From assembly GCF_002097715.1 (NCBI RefSeq), contig NZ_CP020739.1, positions 372,001 through 436,000 of the forward strand: a stretch of 64,000 nt of DNA, given 5' to 3'. Below the pieces are notes generated by a model that was given only the letters and a program-made list of their open reading frames with translations, did not search any database and was not told the DNA's origin. The position numbers and the translations under genes were made by a program. Numbering within the stretch: the first letter of the stretch is position 1; each line of letters starts with the position of its first letter. Source of the DNA: Burkholderia ubonensis subsp. mesacidophila. GTDB taxonomy: Bacteria > Pseudomonadota > Gammaproteobacteria > Burkholderiales > Burkholderiaceae. Shown here piece after piece: positions 53,672 through 62,503 of this stretch.

Positions 53672-55003
53672 TCAGCCACTCGTGCGGCATGCAATCGCGG
53701 CGACGTCCGCGTCGCCGAGTGTGCCGAGCGCGGCCGACAGTTGCAGCCGCGCGCGCAGATAGCGGTAGCGTGCGCCCGCGAGGTCGCGCATCGCCTCGAA
53801 GTAGCGCTGCTGCGCGTTCAGTTCGTCGATCTGCGTGCGCAACCCGACTTCGCGGCCGAGATGGGTCGATTTCACCTTGCTGTCGGCCGACGCGAGCGCA
53901 CGTTCGCGCGCGCGCATGAGCGCGATGCCGTTGGTGATGCCGAGATAGGCGGTGCGCGCGCGTTCGCGCGCCTTGCGACGCGCATCGTCGAGCGCGTCGC
54001 GCGACTGGTCGCGCCGGCGGTAGGCTTCACGGGTCGCCGACAATTGGCCGCCGCCCGCGAACAGTGGAATCGTGACCGTCACGCCGATCATCGACGAACG
54101 CGTCTTCGACGTCGTGCCGAACACCTGATCCCAGTCGTTTTCGCCGGCCCCGCGACTCCAGTTGGTGCCGTAGCTCGCCTGCAGGTTGACGACCGGCAGG
54201 TTCGCGCCGGTCGCCGCGATCACGTCGGCCTGCGCCTGCTCGGCCTGCTTCCCGGCGAGGCGAACGTCGACGTTGTAACGAGCGGCCTCGTCCATCGCGG
54301 CCGCGAGATCGACGGGCGGCGCCTGCGGCGCGCACCGCCATGCGATCGGCGCGATCGCGTCGGCCGCGAGGCCCGTGAGTCGCCTCAGCACACCGCTCGC
54401 GATTTCGAGATCGTTCTGCGCGCTGACTTTGCGCGCGAGCGCGTCGTCGAGATTCGCGCGCGCCTCGTCGACGTCGGTACGCGTGCCGTCGCCGATCCGC
54501 AGCGCGGCTTGTGCCTGGTCGAGCTGCCGCTGGAACGCCTGCCGCGCGGATTCGGCGGCCTGCAGCACTTCGCCGCCGTACAGCACGTCGAAATACGCGT
54601 CCGACACGTCCGTGATCAGCGTTTGCCGCGCCTTCTCGAATTCGATGTCGGCCTGGTCGGCGAGCGTACCGCCGCGCTTGAATTCGGCGACCCGGGATAC
54701 GTCGAAGATCGGCTGCGTAATCGTGGCCGACACGCTGTGCCGGCGAACGGCGGCTGCATATGGCGCGCTCGGTTGATCCTGCTTCGTGTAGTTGCCGTCG
54801 ATCTGCGCGCGCGGCAGCAATCCTGCGAGCCCTTGCCAGCGCTTTTCGCGGCCAGCGAGCTGCGCGTTGCCCGCGGCCGCGATGCCCGCATCGAAGCCCC
54901 GCGCGGCCTCGATCGCGTCGAGCAGATCCGCGGCCTGCGTGGGGCATGTGATGGACAGCGGCACAAGCGCGACCGTCAGGCGAATTAAAAATTTGAGGGT
55001 CAT
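53672..55003 (-). CDS. TolC-family outer-membrane channel
   Basis: This 443-residue protein has a Sec signal peptide (MTLKFLIRLTVALVPLSITC, cleavage near TQA) and two outer-membrane-efflux domains with paired helical repeats (LAGREKRWQGLAGLLPRAQI, DVSDAYFDVLYGGEVL, then VSIPLFAGGGQ-like segments). It is the export channel of the type I system. It is first in the operon. The upstream region 55004-55602 is AT-rich and holds no gene I can confirm. Confidence 0.9.
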   Translation of the reverse strand: MTLKFLIRLTVALVPLSITCPTQAADLLDAIEAARGFDAGIAAAGNAQLAGREKRWQGLAGLLPRAQIDGNYTKQDQPSAPYAAAVRRHSVSATITQPIFDVSRVAEFKRGGTLADQADIEFEKARQTLITDVSDAYFDVLYGGEVLQAAESARQAFQRQLDQAQAALRIGDGTRTDVDEARANLDDALARKVSAQNDLEIASGVLRRLTGLAADAIAPIAWRCAPQAPPVDLAAAMDEAARYNVDVRLAGKQAEQAQADVIAATGANLPVVNLQASYGTNWSRGAGENDWDQVFGTTSKTRSSMIGVTVTIPLFAGGGQLSATREAYRRRDQSRDALDDARRKARERARTAYLGITNGIALMRARERALASADSKVKSTHLGREVGLRTQIDELNAQQRYFEAMRDLAGARYRYLRARLQLSAALGTLGDADVAAIACRTSG

Positions 55004-55602
55004 TCTATTTGGTTGCGCTTCGACCGAGATGCGTATGTGTTCGTTGCGGCTACTGTCACGTCGACTGCGCGCTCGGTTTCGCGTCAGTCAGCATGTGCAG
55101 CACTGTCAGTTGCTGCATCGAATTCACGGAGCAAATTCCAAAATTGGCCTTGTTCTGCTCGACGGCCCGAGATTGTTAATTTTCTGGATCTTTAAAAAAA
55201 TGTCTTAATGCAATGCAGGCAATCGACGGATAGTTTCCGTGTGGCGCATCTGCAGTCATCGGAACTGGCGTCGCGTTGGCGTATGTTCCTCGCGGTGAAC
55301 TATGCATTAATTTTTGCCGCTGCAGTGAATGTTGGCGCCGGAATCGTACTTGTCCTACGTGAATATATAGCACTTCAGTACATGTCTTATTTGTCGTGTA
55401 TCGATGGCGCGTTAGCATGTTCATGATCTTATGTGTGCAGTGGCGTGAGCACACGCGCATAAACATCTTTCACGGGAGATCTACCTTGTTCCGAATTAGG
55501 AATTACCTGTCCGCGAGATTGCTGGAAATGTTACCGCCCGAGATGGCGACCACTTGGTGCATTCAATTGTCTGGAAACACCAATGCGAAATCCCGTCATG
55601 GC
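55004..55602. other. AT-rich interval between the secretion operon and the fimbrial cluster
   Basis: About 600 bases that hold the promoter region of the minus-strand TolC operon and of the plus-strand fimbrial tip gene. Two short frames (a plus-strand 72-codon frame with one hydrophobic stretch, and a minus-strand 96-codon frame) lack a ribosome site and motifs and are not supported as genes. I looked for a double-glycine leader peptide and saw none. Confidence 0.4.
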
Positions 55603-56508
55603 ATGAGCATGATGCACGCACCAACGCTTTTGTTGGCGGTAAGTGCATTTTGGCCATTAGTTGCGCAATGTGCTCCTGCGATTACGGCATTCGATGCGGA
55701 AAGAATAGCCGCGCCGTCGAATACGGCAATTGGTGTTGTGCTTGCCCGGAATTACTTTACGACACAGCAGCTTTGCGAGAAAGACGTTTGTGAAGTAACT
55801 GGTGCTACTCTTTATAATAAAGCGGTTCCATGGAATACGGCGGATGGACCAGATGTCGAAACGTCGGTAAGTGGATTGTCGGTGCGTGTTTTGTTAGATG
55901 GAGTGCCGATGAAGAGGGCGACGCGGCAGACGGTGCGAAACATGGTTGAGGTTCAGTTATTTCGAGACAATAAGACTCCGAAAAATGGGACACTCAAGCC
56001 AGGCACTGTGAGCCGATATTTCATAATAAATTACGGCGGTCTATTGGGAAGTTCTACCGGAATTAACCTTGGTGCTGATGTCAATTTTATTAATGGAACA
56101 TGCTCCGTTCCGAATCAAACCGTCAACTTGCCCGATGTTTCTCGAACGAGCTTTCGGGGCGTCGGCTCGACGGTTGGGGGCCGATCTTTTTCGCTTCGAT
56201 TGACCAACTGTCCGGCAGGTTATAACCGAGTCGGCTATCAGGTATCACCACTGAATGGTCCCATAAGCGGCATCCCGGGTGCACTGAATCTGCGGCCCGA
56301 CTCGACCGCGAGCGGGGTCGGAATCAAGCTGAGCGACGCCAAGACCCAACTACCGCTCGTGTTTGATCGTTCGATCGCGACCCCTTACAACGGTAGCGCG
56401 GCGGCGCAGATCGACATCCCGTTGAATGCGGAGTACGTACAGACCGAGGAAAAGATCACCGGCGGAACCGTGCAGGCGGGCGCACTCGTGCTGCTTGACT
56501 ACCAGTAG
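55603..56508 (+). CDS. Fimbrial adhesin-like tip protein
   Basis: This 301-residue protein starts with a signal peptide (MSMMHAPTLLLAVSAFWPLV, cleavage near AQCA) and ends in LVLLDYQ, the beta-strand end typical of fimbrial subunits. The C-terminal half resembles a pilin domain, and the N-terminal half, with four Cys, may be a receptor-binding domain. That order suggests a two-domain tip adhesin. The GC content and codon use are much lower than in the chaperone and usher genes, a sign of transfer or diversifying selection. Several ATGs lie in frame (55546, 55603, 55609); 55603 gives a proper signal peptide. Confidence 0.72.
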   Translation: MSMMHAPTLLLAVSAFWPLVAQCAPAITAFDAERIAAPSNTAIGVVLARNYFTTQQLCEKDVCEVTGATLYNKAVPWNTADGPDVETSVSGLSVRVLLDGVPMKRATRQTVRNMVEVQLFRDNKTPKNGTLKPGTVSRYFIINYGGLLGSSTGINLGADVNFINGTCSVPNQTVNLPDVSRTSFRGVGSTVGGRSFSLRLTNCPAGYNRVGYQVSPLNGPISGIPGALNLRPDSTASGVGIKLSDAKTQLPLVFDRSIATPYNGSAAAQIDIPLNAEYVQTEEKITGGTVQAGALVLLDYQ

Positions 56509-57202
56509 CAGTAGCGGCCGTACGTCCGCGTCGACGTGGCGATGTTCATCGGGCGGGCGTGTCGTTCCAACCCACCTGTCACAGTATCGTTCACCATTTC
56601 AATGGGTGTGTAGCTCCCATGGGCGTCGCCATCTGAGCCGAATGAGCGCATCGCTCGTCCCGATCGACGAGGATCGCGACAACTGCACCCATTCGCGCCT
56701 CCTCGTCAATCGAATATACGGGGCTGGAAAATCGATTTAAGCGCGTCGGTTATTTTGATTGTCGTGAGCGCGATAATTTTCTGGATGCGCCTCGGCGGCA
56801 GATTGGATTTTTGTCCGATGTCGTTTGGGTTGGTTATGATTTGATTGTCAATAACACGCATCACCGATCGCCGGGCGATTGCGATAAATTCAATTCGTGC
56901 GGGTCTCGCACACTAAACTCATCTCGGCTTCAAAAGCGCATGCGTTGTACCTTCCCGCATTACTCATGCTCGCGCCTGAAGAAGGTGTGGCCTGAGGTGT
57001 GCCTGCCTCGCGGGGTGATGTTACCGACAGAATTCGTACAAGTACGAGAATGCGATTTGGTGAGTTCGTTCTTGTCAGATGGTCACGGTTTCATCAGATC
57101 CGGATAATTGTACTTGAAATGTGATCCGTAATTTTATGGTTATGGATTTAATTTCCAAAAATCATTTAACTTCGACTGTTTCACCATATTTGAGGTAATC
57201 AC
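56509..57202. other. AT-rich interval upstream of the major pilin
   Basis: About 690 bases between the tip gene and the pilin gene, with no supported gene. It is AT-rich near 56740-56900 and 57080-57190. A 14-base perfect palindrome TCGTACAAGTACGA lies at 57034-57047, about 160 bases upstream of the pilin start, and may bind a regulator. The gap suggests the pilin has its own promoter. Confidence 0.45.
57034..57047. promoter_or_regulatory. Perfect 14-base palindrome upstream of the pilin gene
   Basis: TCGTAC-AA-GTACGA lies about 160 bases upstream of the pilin ATG in the AT-rich promoter region. Its position suits a regulator site, possibly of the LuxR-type regulator at 61745. This is inference. 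Confidence 0.35.
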
Positions 57203-57778
57203 ATGCAAAAGAAAATCAACATCGCGCGTATCGTTCAGGGCATGGCGGCAGTGGGTATCGTCGCGGCGATGTCTCCCGCAATGGCGGCCGACGGCGAAAT
57301 CGCGTTCAGCGGCAAGGTGCTGGCAACCACCTGTTCGATCGGTGCGGGTGGCGGCGCAACGGGCAACAAGAACATGACCGTAAAACTGCCCAGCGTATCC
57401 GCAGGCGCACTCGCGAGCGCAGGCAATGTGGCGGGGCGCACGCCGTTCTCGATCGTGCTGAGCGGTTGCACGGGCGATTCGACGAAGGTCTCGACCGTGT
57501 TCGAGGCCGGCGATACGGTCGACGCGGGTAGCGGCCGCCTGAATCTTGTATCGGCCGGTGGGACCGACACGGTGGCGACGAATGTCCAGATCAATCTGCT
57601 GAACGACAAGCAGCAACCGATCGCTGCGGGCTTCGCGTCGGGGCAGCAGAACTCGCAGGTCGTGACGCTGACCGACGGTGGCGCAACGCTGAATTACTTC
57701 GCGGAATACTACGCCACCGGCAAGTCGACCGCCGGTTCGGCAAACTCGCGAATCCAGTACTCGCTCGATTACCAGTAA
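57203..57778 (+). CDS. fimA: Type 1-like major fimbrial subunit
   Basis: This 191-residue pilin has a signal peptide (MQKKINIARIVQGMAAVGIV, cleavage near AMA at about residue 29), the start GEIAFSGKVLATTCSIG, the disulfide Cys pair (about residues 44 and 88, TTCSIG and SGCTGD), and the beta-strand C-terminus RIQYSLDYQ used in donor-strand exchange. It polymerises into the fimbrial rod after export by the chaperone and usher that follow. GAGG precedes the ATG. Confidence 0.9.
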   Translation: MQKKINIARIVQGMAAVGIVAAMSPAMAADGEIAFSGKVLATTCSIGAGGGATGNKNMTVKLPSVSAGALASAGNVAGRTPFSIVLSGCTGDSTKVSTVFEAGDTVDAGSGRLNLVSAGGTDTVATNVQINLLNDKQQPIAAGFASGQQNSQVVTLTDGGATLNYFAEYYATGKSTAGSANSRIQYSLDYQ

Positions 57779-57885
57779 CTCGTCAATCGGCCGCATGGCG
57801 CAGCGCCGGGCGGCATTCATCCAATCCTCATGTCGGCCGCCTCCACGCGGAGTGAGCGTCGACGCTCAATTCCAACGGGAGACCT

Positions 57886-58644
57886 ATGAACTGGAAGCTA
57901 CCGAAGGCGACGGCCGCGTTCGCGTTGTTGGCAACGTTATGGATGGGGGGGGCGCAAGCCAGCGTCGTGATTACGGGAACCCGCGTGATCTTTCCCGGCG
58001 ACAGCCGTGAAGTGACGGTGCGCCTGATGAACGATGGCGATGCGCCTGCGCTGGTTCAGGCATGGATCGATACCGGCAACGAGAAGGAAGCGCCGGAGAA
58101 AATTTCGGTGCCGTTCGTGCTGACGCCTGCAATGTTTCGGCTCGACGCGGGTAAAGGACAATCGCTGCGGCTGATTCAGACGCAGGAATCGCTGCCCGCT
58201 GACCGCGAATCGCTGTTCTGGCTCAACGTGCTGGAGGTTCCGCCGAAAGCGAGTGCGAACGATTCCGCGAACAAGGTTCAACTCGCGTTCCGTTCAAGAA
58301 TCAAGGTGATGTATCGCCCGAGCGGTCTGGCCGGGCATCCCGAGGCGGCAGCGGATCAGTTGAAGTGGACGTTCGCACGCCAGGCGGACGGCAATGGATA
58401 TGCATTGAAGGCTTCCAATCCGTCGCCGTACGTCGTGAACCTCGGCGTGATCGATATCAACGTAGGCGGCCAAAAGCATGAGCTGAAGCCGAATTTCGTG
58501 CGGCCGGGTGAAACGGCGGAGTTTCCGCTGCCGGCGGGTGTGGCTGCGCCCACAAGTGCCGTCGTCGATTACGGCTATATCGATGACTGGGGGACTATCA
58601 AGCCGACCAAACAGATCACGGTTGGACGCGCGGCGCACAACTGA
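57886..58644 (+). CDS. fimC: Fimbrial periplasmic chaperone
   Basis: This 252-residue chaperone has a signal peptide (cleavage near AQA), the PapD/FimC N-terminal Ig domain with VVITGTRVIFPGDSREVTVR, LFWLNVLEVPP and IKVMYRP, and a second domain with NPSPYVVNLGVI. Conserved Arg and Lys positions for anchoring the pilin C-terminus are present. It sits between the pilin and the usher, 107 bases after the pilin. Confidence 0.92.
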   Translation: MNWKLPKATAAFALLATLWMGGAQASVVITGTRVIFPGDSREVTVRLMNDGDAPALVQAWIDTGNEKEAPEKISVPFVLTPAMFRLDAGKGQSLRLIQTQESLPADRESLFWLNVLEVPPKASANDSANKVQLAFRSRIKVMYRPSGLAGHPEAAADQLKWTFARQADGNGYALKASNPSPYVVNLGVIDINVGGQKHELKPNFVRPGETAEFPLPAGVAAPTSAVVDYGYIDDWGTIKPTKQITVGRAAHN

Positions 58645-58808
58645 TTGACTGCGGCGTCCGGGATCGCGGTAGCTTGCGCGGCGAGTCGAAGCCGATTTCT
58701 CGTGACTTGTTCGGAGGCCGTTCGGCAACGTTGATCGATATTGGGGAATTTTTTCTGCGGAGAAATCCACTGATAAATTCGTAGAGCAAAATAAATAAAA
58801 AATCGACC

Positions 58809-61415
58809 ATGAACCTACATTTAAAAACGAACGAAAGCGCACTCCGTATGCCACGTCAGAATGTACTCTATTCGATGGTGCTGTCCGCTCTTGCCGGCTG
58901 GACAGCCCACGCGAATGGCGCACCGGTACATTCGGACGTGCATGCCGAATCGCAATCTGTGGCGACGCAGGTGGCGAGCGTGGAGTTCGACAGTGGGTTC
59001 TTGTCTCGCGATGCCCGCGGGCAGGTCGACGTGTCACGGTTTGAAAAGGGCAATACGACGACGCCCGGCACGTACGGCGTCGACGTATACGTGAACGAAA
59101 ACCTTGCCGCGACGATGCAAGTCACATTCCGCGCATCGGCGCAATCGGTCGACGCACAGCCGTGCTTCGACGAAGCGCAATTGGAAGCGATCGGTGTCGA
59201 TGTGGGGCGGCTCGCGCCGAGCGTGCTGTCACGGCTGCGCGACGATCGCGCGTGCGTCGAAGTGGATAGCGCGATTCCCGACGCGCGTGCGGCGTTCGAA
59301 TTCGGCGAGCAGCGTCTGCGCCTCAGTATTCCGCAGACGGCGCTGCGTCGCATCCCGCGCGGCTACGTCGGCCCTGAGCGGTGGGACAACGGCGTGACCG
59401 CTGGCATGCTGAACTACAACGCGAACGTATATAGCCGCCGCAGCAGCGGCGGCCCGACGCTCACGCAGGGCTACGTCGGGCTGACGAGCGGCGTCAACAT
59501 CGGCGCGTGGCATTTTCGTCACGAGGGCTCGTATAACTGGTCGACGGGCGGTGGCGCACGCTATCAGGACATCGCGACCTACGCGCGGCGCGACCTCACC
59601 GCGCTGAAGTCGCAGCTTACCGTCGGCGAATCGTATACGTCGGGCGAGCTGTTCGACTCGACGCAGTTTCGCGGGGTGCAGCTCGCGTCGGACGACCGGA
59701 TGCTGCCGGACTCGGTGCGCGGCTTTGCGCCTGTCGTGCGGGGCGTGGCGAACAGCAACGCGCAGGTGAAGATCAGTCAGAACGGGATGACGATCTACGA
59801 AACGACGGTCGCCCCGGGCGCGTTCGAAATCGACGACCTGTATCCGACCGGCTATGGCGGCGACCTGATCGCGCAAGTGACCGAAGCAGACGGCTCGGTC
59901 CATCAATTCAGCGTGCCATATGCGGCTGTGCCGATGTCGTTGCGGCCGGGTATTCACCGCTACAGTTTCGTCGCGGGTACGGTGCGAGACACGCAGAGCG
60001 ACCGCAATCCGCTGTTCATGCAGGCGACGTGGCAGCAGGGCCTGACGAACATGGTGACGGCGTACACCGGCGCGACCGTCGCGCAAGGATACCTGTCTGG
60101 CATGATCGGCGCCGCGCTCAACACGCGATTTGGCGCGTTCGGTTTCGACGTCACGCAGGCAAGCACGTCGGTGCCGGGCATGAAGCGCTTCAGCGGCACC
60201 AGCGCGCGCATCAGTTATGCGAAGTCGATCACGCAGACGCAGACCGACATCGCGCTTGCGGCGTACCGCTATTCGACGAGCGGCTTCTTCGGGCTGAACG
60301 ACGCGATGCTCGTGCGGGAGCGCGTCGCGAACGGCGGGCCCGTCGATTCGGTCGCGCGGCAGCGCAGCCGTACGTCGCTGACGGTCAACCAGGCGCTCGG
60401 CGAACGCGGGGGGCGACTCGGGCTCAGCGCATCCGCAACGAATTACTGGAACCGCGGCGGCACCGACGTCACCTATTCGGCGACGTACTCGAACACGTTC
60501 AAACGCATTACCTATGGCGTGTCGGTGCTGCGTCAGAAAAACAGCATGGGCCGCAGCGACACGCAGTACTACGTGAGTGCGACGATCCCGCTGGGCCGCA
60601 CGTCGCCCGTGACGGCCACGACGAGCTTCTCGCACAGCACGAGTGGCCAGAACCTTGCGCTCGCGACGATCTCGGGTTCCGCGGGCCGCGACGACAACGT
60701 GTCATACAGCGTCACGGCGAACCGGGCGTCGGGCAACGGCAACACGAGCAGCGACGGCAGCGGCAGCGTCGTCTATCGCGGCGCGTTCGGCGAGCTGTCG
60801 GCGACGGCCGGCGCGGGATCGGGCTATCAGCAGGGCTCGATTGGTATCCGTGGCGGGATGGTCGCCCATCGCGGTGGGCTCACGCTGTCGCAGCCGCTGT
60901 CGGAAACTTTCGCGATCGTCAAGGCCGCCGACGCGGCGGGGGCGCGCTTGATGAACTCGCCGGGCGCGCGTGTCGACGGGCGCGGCTACGCGATCGTGCC
61001 GTTCCTGACGCCGTATTCGCTCAATTCGGTCGAGCTCAACCCGGAAGGACTGTCTACCGACGTCGAGTTGAAGGCGACCACGCAGCAGATCGCGCCCCGC
61101 GCGGGCGCCGTGCCGCTGATCGAATTTTCAACGGCGTCGGGCAAGTCGGCGGTGATCGACGCACGGCTCGGTGATGGCGGCGCACTGCCGTTCGGCGCGG
61201 CGGTTGTCGATGCACAGGGCAACGAAGTCGGCGTCGTCGGTCAGGGAAGTCGGATCTTCGCACGCGGGCTCGATGACAAGGGCATGTTGACGGTGCGATG
61301 GAACGACGCAGGCGACCAGATATGCTCGATTCAGTACACGCTGCCCAATGCAAAACACAGCTCGGCTAAGCGTGGCGTGCGCCAGCTCTATTCGACGTGC
61401 GTCGCAGGCCAGTAA
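58809..61415 (+). CDS. fimD: Fimbrial outer-membrane usher
   Basis: This 868-residue usher has a signal peptide (cleavage near ANG), an N-terminal domain with VEFDSGFL and VDVYVNENL, a 24-strand barrel with a plug (TIYETTVAPGAFEIDDLYPT), and C-terminal domains (PFGAAVVDAQGNEVGVVGQG). It assembles and secretes the pilus subunits delivered by the chaperone. The start ATG at 58809 lies 164 bases after the chaperone stop. Typical FimD length is about 870, so the gene is complete. Confidence 0.92.
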   Translation: MNLHLKTNESALRMPRQNVLYSMVLSALAGWTAHANGAPVHSDVHAESQSVATQVASVEFDSGFLSRDARGQVDVSRFEKGNTTTPGTYGVDVYVNENLAATMQVTFRASAQSVDAQPCFDEAQLEAIGVDVGRLAPSVLSRLRDDRACVEVDSAIPDARAAFEFGEQRLRLSIPQTALRRIPRGYVGPERWDNGVTAGMLNYNANVYSRRSSGGPTLTQGYVGLTSGVNIGAWHFRHEGSYNWSTGGGARYQDIATYARRDLTALKSQLTVGESYTSGELFDSTQFRGVQLASDDRMLPDSVRGFAPVVRGVANSNAQVKISQNGMTIYETTVAPGAFEIDDLYPTGYGGDLIAQVTEADGSVHQFSVPYAAVPMSLRPGIHRYSFVAGTVRDTQSDRNPLFMQATWQQGLTNMVTAYTGATVAQGYLSGMIGAALNTRFGAFGFDVTQASTSVPGMKRFSGTSARISYAKSITQTQTDIALAAYRYSTSGFFGLNDAMLVRERVANGGPVDSVARQRSRTSLTVNQALGERGGRLGLSASATNYWNRGGTDVTYSATYSNTFKRITYGVSVLRQKNSMGRSDTQYYVSATIPLGRTSPVTATTSFSHSTSGQNLALATISGSAGRDDNVSYSVTANRASGNGNTSSDGSGSVVYRGAFGELSATAGAGSGYQQGSIGIRGGMVAHRGGLTLSQPLSETFAIVKAADAAGARLMNSPGARVDGRGYAIVPFLTPYSLNSVELNPEGLSTDVELKATTQQIAPRAGAVPLIEFSTASGKSAVIDARLGDGGALPFGAAVVDAQGNEVGVVGQGSRIFARGLDDKGMLTVRWNDAGDQICSIQYTLPNAKHSSAKRGVRQLYSTCVAGQ

Positions 61416-61744
61416 TGCTTGGAGCACGACGCCCGACATTCGATGCGGGAACGGGGCGGTCGGGCGAGACACATGAAAATGAAAGGAACGCTCGCCTGCA
61501 TCGTTCGGCGGGCCTCCCTCCCACGCGCTGCAAAGGCGCTTTCGATGGCGCTTGCCGGTCACGCCCCAGGCAGATTCGATGTGCCAGTCGACACAGTTGG
61601 TGAAATCGCACCTGCGTTGTCCTGTTGTCGGCCACATTCCAATCAGCGGATCGAATGTAGCTGTTCTTCCACCTGACGGCACGAGCACGTTCGTCGGTCG
61701 AGTCGACGAACGGGATACGTGCCCGAAATCAAGGAAACGGAATC
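61416..61744. other. Intergenic interval
   Basis: About 330 bases between the usher and the regulator gene. I see no supported gene, hairpin or repeat in it. It may hold the promoter of the regulator-kinase pair. Confidence 0.35.
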
Positions 61745-62422
61745 ATGAAAGAGTTCTTTCTGCGCGTGATGGTGGCGGACGATCATCCGGCAGCGGCACT
61801 TGGGATTGCACAAGCGTTTGAGAGCAACAGTACGATCAAGATCGTGCAGACCGTTTCCAACTCGACAGAGTTGGTCGCGGCCCTTGATGGTCATCCAAGT
61901 GATGTGCTGGTGCTCGACTACGTGATGCCGGGCGGCAAGTACGGCGACGGACTTGCGCTGCTGTCATTTCTGCAGCGCCGCTATCCGGCGCTGCGCATCG
62001 TGACGATCACGATGCTCGACGACCCCACCATCCTGCGAGCGATTAGAAGCCAGGGGGTGAATGGTATCCTGAGCAAGTCCGATGCGCTATCGCACATTAT
62101 CGGGGCTGTACATGCCGCATATGTGGGCGCGCATTACGTATCGCCATTCATCAAGAGCCTGCTTCAAGACGACACGGACTCAAAGCCCGTTGTGCGGCCA
62201 CTGTCTCCGCGCGAGATCGAAGTGATTCGTCTTTTCTGCGCCGGGAATACAGTGAACACGATCGCCGAACAGCTTCATCGTAGCAAGCAGACCATCAGTT
62301 CGCAAAAGGCAAGCGCAATGAAGAAGCTCGGAATCACGCGCGATATCGATCTGCTCCGCTATGCCGATGCGGTAATATTTCCCAATTCGCCCGCGTCGAG
62401 CACGCCACATACAGGGGAATAG
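61745..62422 (+). CDS. LuxR/NarL-family response regulator (FimZ/BvgA-like)
   Basis: This 225-residue regulator has a receiver domain (VADDH near residues 10-13, phosphoacceptor Asp59 in LVLDYVMPGG, Lys near 112) and a C-terminal LuxR-type helix-turn-helix (LSPREIEVIRLFCAGNTVNT then IAEQLHRSKQTISSQKASAM). GGAA precedes the ATG. It resembles FimZ/BvgA/EvgA regulators that control fimbriae. The location directly after the usher and before a sensor kinase indicates that it controls this fimbrial cluster. Confidence 0.88.
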   Translation: MKEFFLRVMVADDHPAAALGIAQAFESNSTIKIVQTVSNSTELVAALDGHPSDVLVLDYVMPGGKYGDGLALLSFLQRRYPALRIVTITMLDDPTILRAIRSQGVNGILSKSDALSHIIGAVHAAYVGAHYVSPFIKSLLQDDTDSKPVVRPLSPREIEVIRLFCAGNTVNTIAEQLHRSKQTISSQKASAMKKLGITRDIDLLRYADAVIFPNSPASSTPHTGE

Positions 62423-62503
62423 CGCATGCGGATCCTGCGCGATTGCCCGGAGTTCGAGCGACACCACTGACTCGCTCACCTATCGCAGATTGAGCCATTG
62501 CGG

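Noticed and set aside
55208..55426. 72-codon plus-strand frame with one hydrophobic stretch
   Set aside because: No ribosome site, no signal peptide and no relation to neighbours; probably chance in an AT-rich interval. It also lacks a double-glycine leader.
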